This document shows positions 16,780-19,778 of a stretch of DNA of 19,778 nt, in pieces. Within the stretch, counting starts at the first letter, position 1; each line of letters begins with the position of its first letter. The stretch is taken from positions 1 through 19,778 of the forward strand of contig PJEW03000047.1 of the NCBI GenBank assembly GCA_002900995.3. The letters run 5' to 3'. The DNA is from Ganoderma boninense. Lineage: Eukaryota; Basidiomycota; Agaricomycetes; Polyporales; Polyporaceae. The position numbers and the translations under genes are program-made. Below the pieces are notes generated by a model that saw only the letters and a program-made list of their open reading frames with translations, made no database searches and was not told the origin of the DNA.

Positions 16780-17144
16780 CTGCATTTACTGATTCCTTGT
16801 TCACCGCGACGAATTCGCCCGTCTCGTCGAGGTTGATCTTTGTACGATGCCAGTATGATTCGACGAACGCGGCCACCGAACCCCGCTCTCCACGAGCGAT
16901 CTGGCCAAGCAGATACTTCAGACGAAGTATATGACACACGGACAAGCTGTATAAGCTCTTCTGTGCAGCCCGAGGGCCCTTCTGGGAAAGGAGACAAAGG
17001 TCATATGTGAACGGCTCGCGTCGACGGGTTCAACCGGCCATCAACATCCCTCAAAGACAGGACCCTGCAGGCCACGACTCCTTCGATGAGCCTCGGCACT
17101 TCAGACGTCAACCACAGTCCGTGGAGAATGTCTTCAAACGTCAT
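16780..17144 (-). CDS. Fragment of an unknown gene, one good exon
   Basis: I do not recognise the family. The exon at about 17014-16780 (78 codons, minus strand) has the composition of real protein (EPFTYDLCLLSQKGPRAAQ, LRLKYLLGQIARGERGSV, SYWHRTKINLDETGEF) and ends at a good donor, GCAG|GTTAGA. Upstream, an ATG at 17144 opens a 47-codon frame (MTFEDILHGLWL...EVPRLIEGVV) that stops at TGA near 17003 in a different phase. The two parts are therefore joined by an intron with a donor I cannot place (acceptor perhaps GCGAG at 17015) or separated by a frameshift around 17012-17025. It could be a host gene or a decayed transposon ORF. Confidence 0.4.
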
Positions 17145-17649
17145 TCGAAGCGGGCAGGGTGCCTAGCATTCAAGTTCTAGGGTATTCTGTGGGGGAGCGG
17201 AGGACTGAGGTGGACATCCTGCATCCTGAGCGCATCCACGCGGGACGGCGACCGCTCTGTTATAGTGCCACACACGCGGATGGCTAGCTACTATTCGTGT
17301 CAAGAATTAGGGCTTACGCTGCAGCGGCGCCCGGATTATAGCGCAGCGTCGTGACATGGAAGGAGAGGAGACACATCGGGGAGCAAGTACGGCTCCATTG
17401 GCAAACCACGTTGGTGGCGCGACGATAGAGGCCTCGGATCTGCCGGACATGAGGGGACAAGCCGCATTTTGGCTGCGTACGGTCGGTATATCACTCGTAT
17501 CTCCCGAATAGCACTCTGGCGGCGGTGGCGGTAGTAGCTCCAGGAAAGCAGGACTAGAGGTAGACACTGAGTGCAACACGAGAGTCGAATGGGTGAGTGA
17601 GCGCGAGGAGGTGATGCAGAGGAGAGACGAAGGAGAGAGACTACGTATG
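17145..17649. other. Stretch without an assignable gene
   Basis: Several overlapping minus-strand frames (17307-17713) are Ser/Pro/Arg-rich and lack recognisable domains. It may be upstream sequence or 5' exons of the minus-strand fragment at 16780-17144. Confidence 0.3.
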
Positions 17650-18843
17650 CACTGCGTGAAACAACAGATTGCGAGTTTTGGGGATTAGCGCGGAATCCAC
17701 AGATTCCCGGCATGTTCCTCGCGGATTCCAGCTAGATTCCCAGTGTTTAGGGAATATGGATTGTTTGACTACATTCCTTGTACATTCCGTCCAGATTCCC
17801 CTCGAAGTTCCCAAGAGGTTCCGCATCCCCCATAACCTGTGGCTGGTAGATATGTCATATGCCCAGTTATTCAAAACCAATATACTTATTACGACGTGCT
17901 CGCGTAGCAGCGCGATGATTCGCCTATTGTCCTCATAATCTACTAGCATGCCTTCATACTATCCACCAGAGCTCAATGATCTCGGGTGGTATTGTAAAAT
18001 AGGTAAAGAGAAATATATTGGAACACATGGCATACATAGTCCAACTAGCACAAGTTGGCGGAAATGCGAAGCTTGGAGACTGACGAGGAAGGCACTTTAC
18101 TTACCAATCTAGCGTCCTCGAACTGATCCACCGCTATATGCCATGATGAAGGGCGCACCGTGTTCCTGGGCCGCCGAAATACACAGTTGGGGGGTGGAAA
18201 AGTCAATACATACCTAAATGCGCATATATCCACTCACCTACTGAGCTGAGAGCATCCGAGTCATATCCGTGAGTAATTTGGAGGAGGAGAAAGACCTTCG
18301 AGGCTTACATGGAGCCGTATACGTGTACAGATAGTGCTGGCGAGAGAGTATGCCCGTCAAAAAGGCGCATATAGCTCGGTGTTCGGATGCGAAACATACC
18401 ATCGTCACGGTGGCGTCGATCCGTCCCCCTCGTAAACCGCCGGTGATAGAGAAGCTGGAAGGTGGACAATCAGTAACAGCCAGCCTACATCGCAGCCAAG
18501 GAATACCTGGATGGGAGGTGGGGGCGAGGTGATCCGCACAGGCCAGTGGTGGTGAGAGAGGGAGGAAGTCAAGTGCGGAATGGGCAAATAAGGGCTGAGA
18601 CGCTGGACGTTATCACAATCCCGACAAGCCATTTTTAGGATAAGTTCCACTTATTCATTTCCTTGCCTCACTTATTGCCCAACAGAGAGGGATCATTTGT
18701 GGAAGGATTCTACAAGGGATTCACAGGTACCCAACGGATTCCCGTCTTTGGGGAATCTACGGCGGAATCTAGAGGGAATCAGCTCGGAATCAAGAAATTC
18801 CTACGAGATTCCCTTTCGTCGTAACCTGGCGTTTCACGCAGTG
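17650..18843. mobile_element. CACTG-ended TIR element (1194 bp) with dense subterminal repeats
   Basis: CACTGCGTGAAAC at 17650-17662 is mirrored by GTTTCACGCAGTG at 18831-18843. Just inside both ends, about 150 bp on the left (17690-17830) and 130 bp on the right (18704-18820) are packed with GGATTCC/GGGAATC words in both directions, some 16-18 copies in total. CACTA/CACTG termini with clustered short subterminal repeats are the hallmark of the CACTA (En/Spm) superfamily, whose transposases bind such repeats; Plavaka elements are relatives. I found no clean 3-bp duplication (ATG left, TAC right), so borders or superfamily remain provisional. No full transposase is inside; candidate minus-strand exons are listed separately. 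Confidence 0.65.
17973..18213 (-). CDS. Candidate 3' exons of a spliced gene carried in the CACTG element
   Basis: On the minus strand: intron 18213-18166 (48 bp, GTATGT to GCCCAG), exon 18165-18105 (61 bp, containing SSWHIAVDQFEDARL), intron 18104-18045 (60 bp, GTAAGT to GTGCTAG), exon 18044-17973 (24 codons to TGA). Phases agree. Three further consensus donors (GTGAGT, GTAAGC, GTATGT) lie upstream at 18237, 18308 and 18399, suggesting more small exons, but I could not chain them without a stop. No family is recognised. A captured gene fragment or a decayed transposon ORF is possible, as is chance. Confidence 0.3.
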
Positions 18844-19778
18844 TACGAGGCTACTAGCCGCGAGCTGTCGTGCGGTGGTCTGCCACAAGCGCCGGTGGAC
18901 TTCACCCTCGTCGCGCTGTATGTATCTACCTTAAACTATACTTTGCTCTACTCTCTGCATACGCACCACTATCGCTACTCTCCATAATAAACCCAGAGTC
19001 AAAGCAATATCAACGCCGCATCTGCGTGTCTTGCGTTGCTGCGCACACTCCTGGCCCGCATGGACACGAGCTTCGCAGGCGCAATTGCAAGCAAAAATAT
19101 ATATTCGGGCTACGCGACGACATGCAGCATGTCTCTCGCATCCTCCAGGTCCTGCTCTTCTGCCGGAAAGGCATCGCGCATCGGTCAGATGACAATCGAC
19201 CCGTGCCTGGCGCCCGGGAGCAGCGTGCTCATGTCCAGGGAGAACGAGATGTGCTCGACTGCCACACTGTGCCCGGACAACATCACTGCGAATACACACT
19301 ACGCATCATCTATAATCTACACCCTCATCTTGCGGTCCATCGCCCCCAACAAGACGCCCCAAGAGCACCGGGGCCTCGCGAGCTTGAAGCTTTAGACGCC
19401 GATCGCCATGTCCTCCAAACTGACCTCCGAGAGCCTGAGGACGAGCAATCTGTCAAGCGAAAAAGAGACATTGCGCATGTACATGCAGTCGCCCATCTCG
19501 TCGCCCATGTGTACAAGTACACTTCCCGTCCACGCGGCGCGAACGTCGGCATCAATGCCGGAACAGGAGCTGCAGAGTGCGGTTGCGACGCACCGTATGT
19601 CGGAATCGAACGCGACGATGGTGTCCGTATCCGCGGGATGTTTGCGAGCCCCAGATGGAGCACGCCGTCGTCGGCGGCGTCATCATCAGAGGTTGAGTCT
19701 TAGAGAATCAGCATAGCGAGCCCAACGAGACTCACCGATGCCGCCCCCGTGACTCGCCGCGACGCGACGCTGCGCGCG
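18844..19778. other. GC-rich right end, open on both strands, unresolved
   Basis: Plus strand: 19036-19395 (119 codons, starting at TTG, GC-rich third positions, ending NKTPQEHRGLASLKL) and 19408-19716 (Ser/Thr-rich). Minus strand: a frame at about 19690-19403 containing DTIVAFDSDIRCVATALC and ending NVSFSLDRLLVLRLSEVS...; a second at about 19285-19193 ending VEHISFSLDMSTLLPGARHG. The two minus-strand pieces share the word SFSLD before a hydrophobic tail, which hints at a repeated domain or exon on the minus strand. I cannot decide the coding strand and recognise no family. Confidence 0.3.

Overview
The window looks like a transposon graveyard from a filamentous basidiomycete, probably an Agaricomycete. 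The evidence is a degraded Plavaka-type transposase gene (a DNA-transposon family expanded in Basidiomycota), many 53-66 bp GT-AG introns, and chromodomain Ty3/gypsy elements. I see no bacterial-style operons, rRNA, tRNA or CRISPR. No intact host gene can be named with confidence. All alignments and counts below were made by eye.

Left part (1-5539 and 11785-11895): a TATA box and a candidate three-exon acidic/proline-rich ORF (285-735) come first, then featureless sequence. From about 1643 a Plavaka transposase pseudogene runs rightward. It was opened three times by later insertions: a 456-bp solo LTR in one of its introns (2180-2635, TSD ACATC), a 1158-bp TIR element flanked by TA (3863-5020), and a 6240-bp Ty3/gypsy element (5540-11779, TSD GGGTT) close to the C-terminal end. 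Removing each insertion with one TSD copy restores splicing or the reading frame. Within the recognisable part only one in-frame stop (3300-3302) remains.

The Ty3 element (minus strand) has two 460-bp LTRs, a gag-like frame, integrase plus chromodomain, a polypurine tract, and a primer-binding site that looks self-primed in the manner of Tf1/sushi: 11 nt next to the 5' LTR are complementary to 11 nt lying 35 bp below the LTR TATA box. Zinc knuckle, protease, reverse transcriptase and RNase H are gone. In their place sits a 2380-bp foldback structure (7316-9695) with about 1-kb arms differing by one base, around a 387-bp spacer. Transcribed from the 5' LTR, it would form a very long hairpin RNA.

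Centre-right (11896-14838): two more solo LTRs of the same Ty3 family, in the opposite orientation and each with a perfect 5-bp TSD (12297-12757 GAGAG; 14108-14577 CTTGG), separated by decayed sequence. Right part (14839-19778), richer in GC: a 1.4-kb element with long imperfect inverted ends carrying GC-rich palindromes (14839-16240), a plausible minus-strand exon of an unknown gene (16780-17014), a 1.19-kb CACTG-ended element with many GGATTC-type subterminal repeats and possible minus-strand exons inside (17650-18843), and a final segment open on both strands that I could not resolve.
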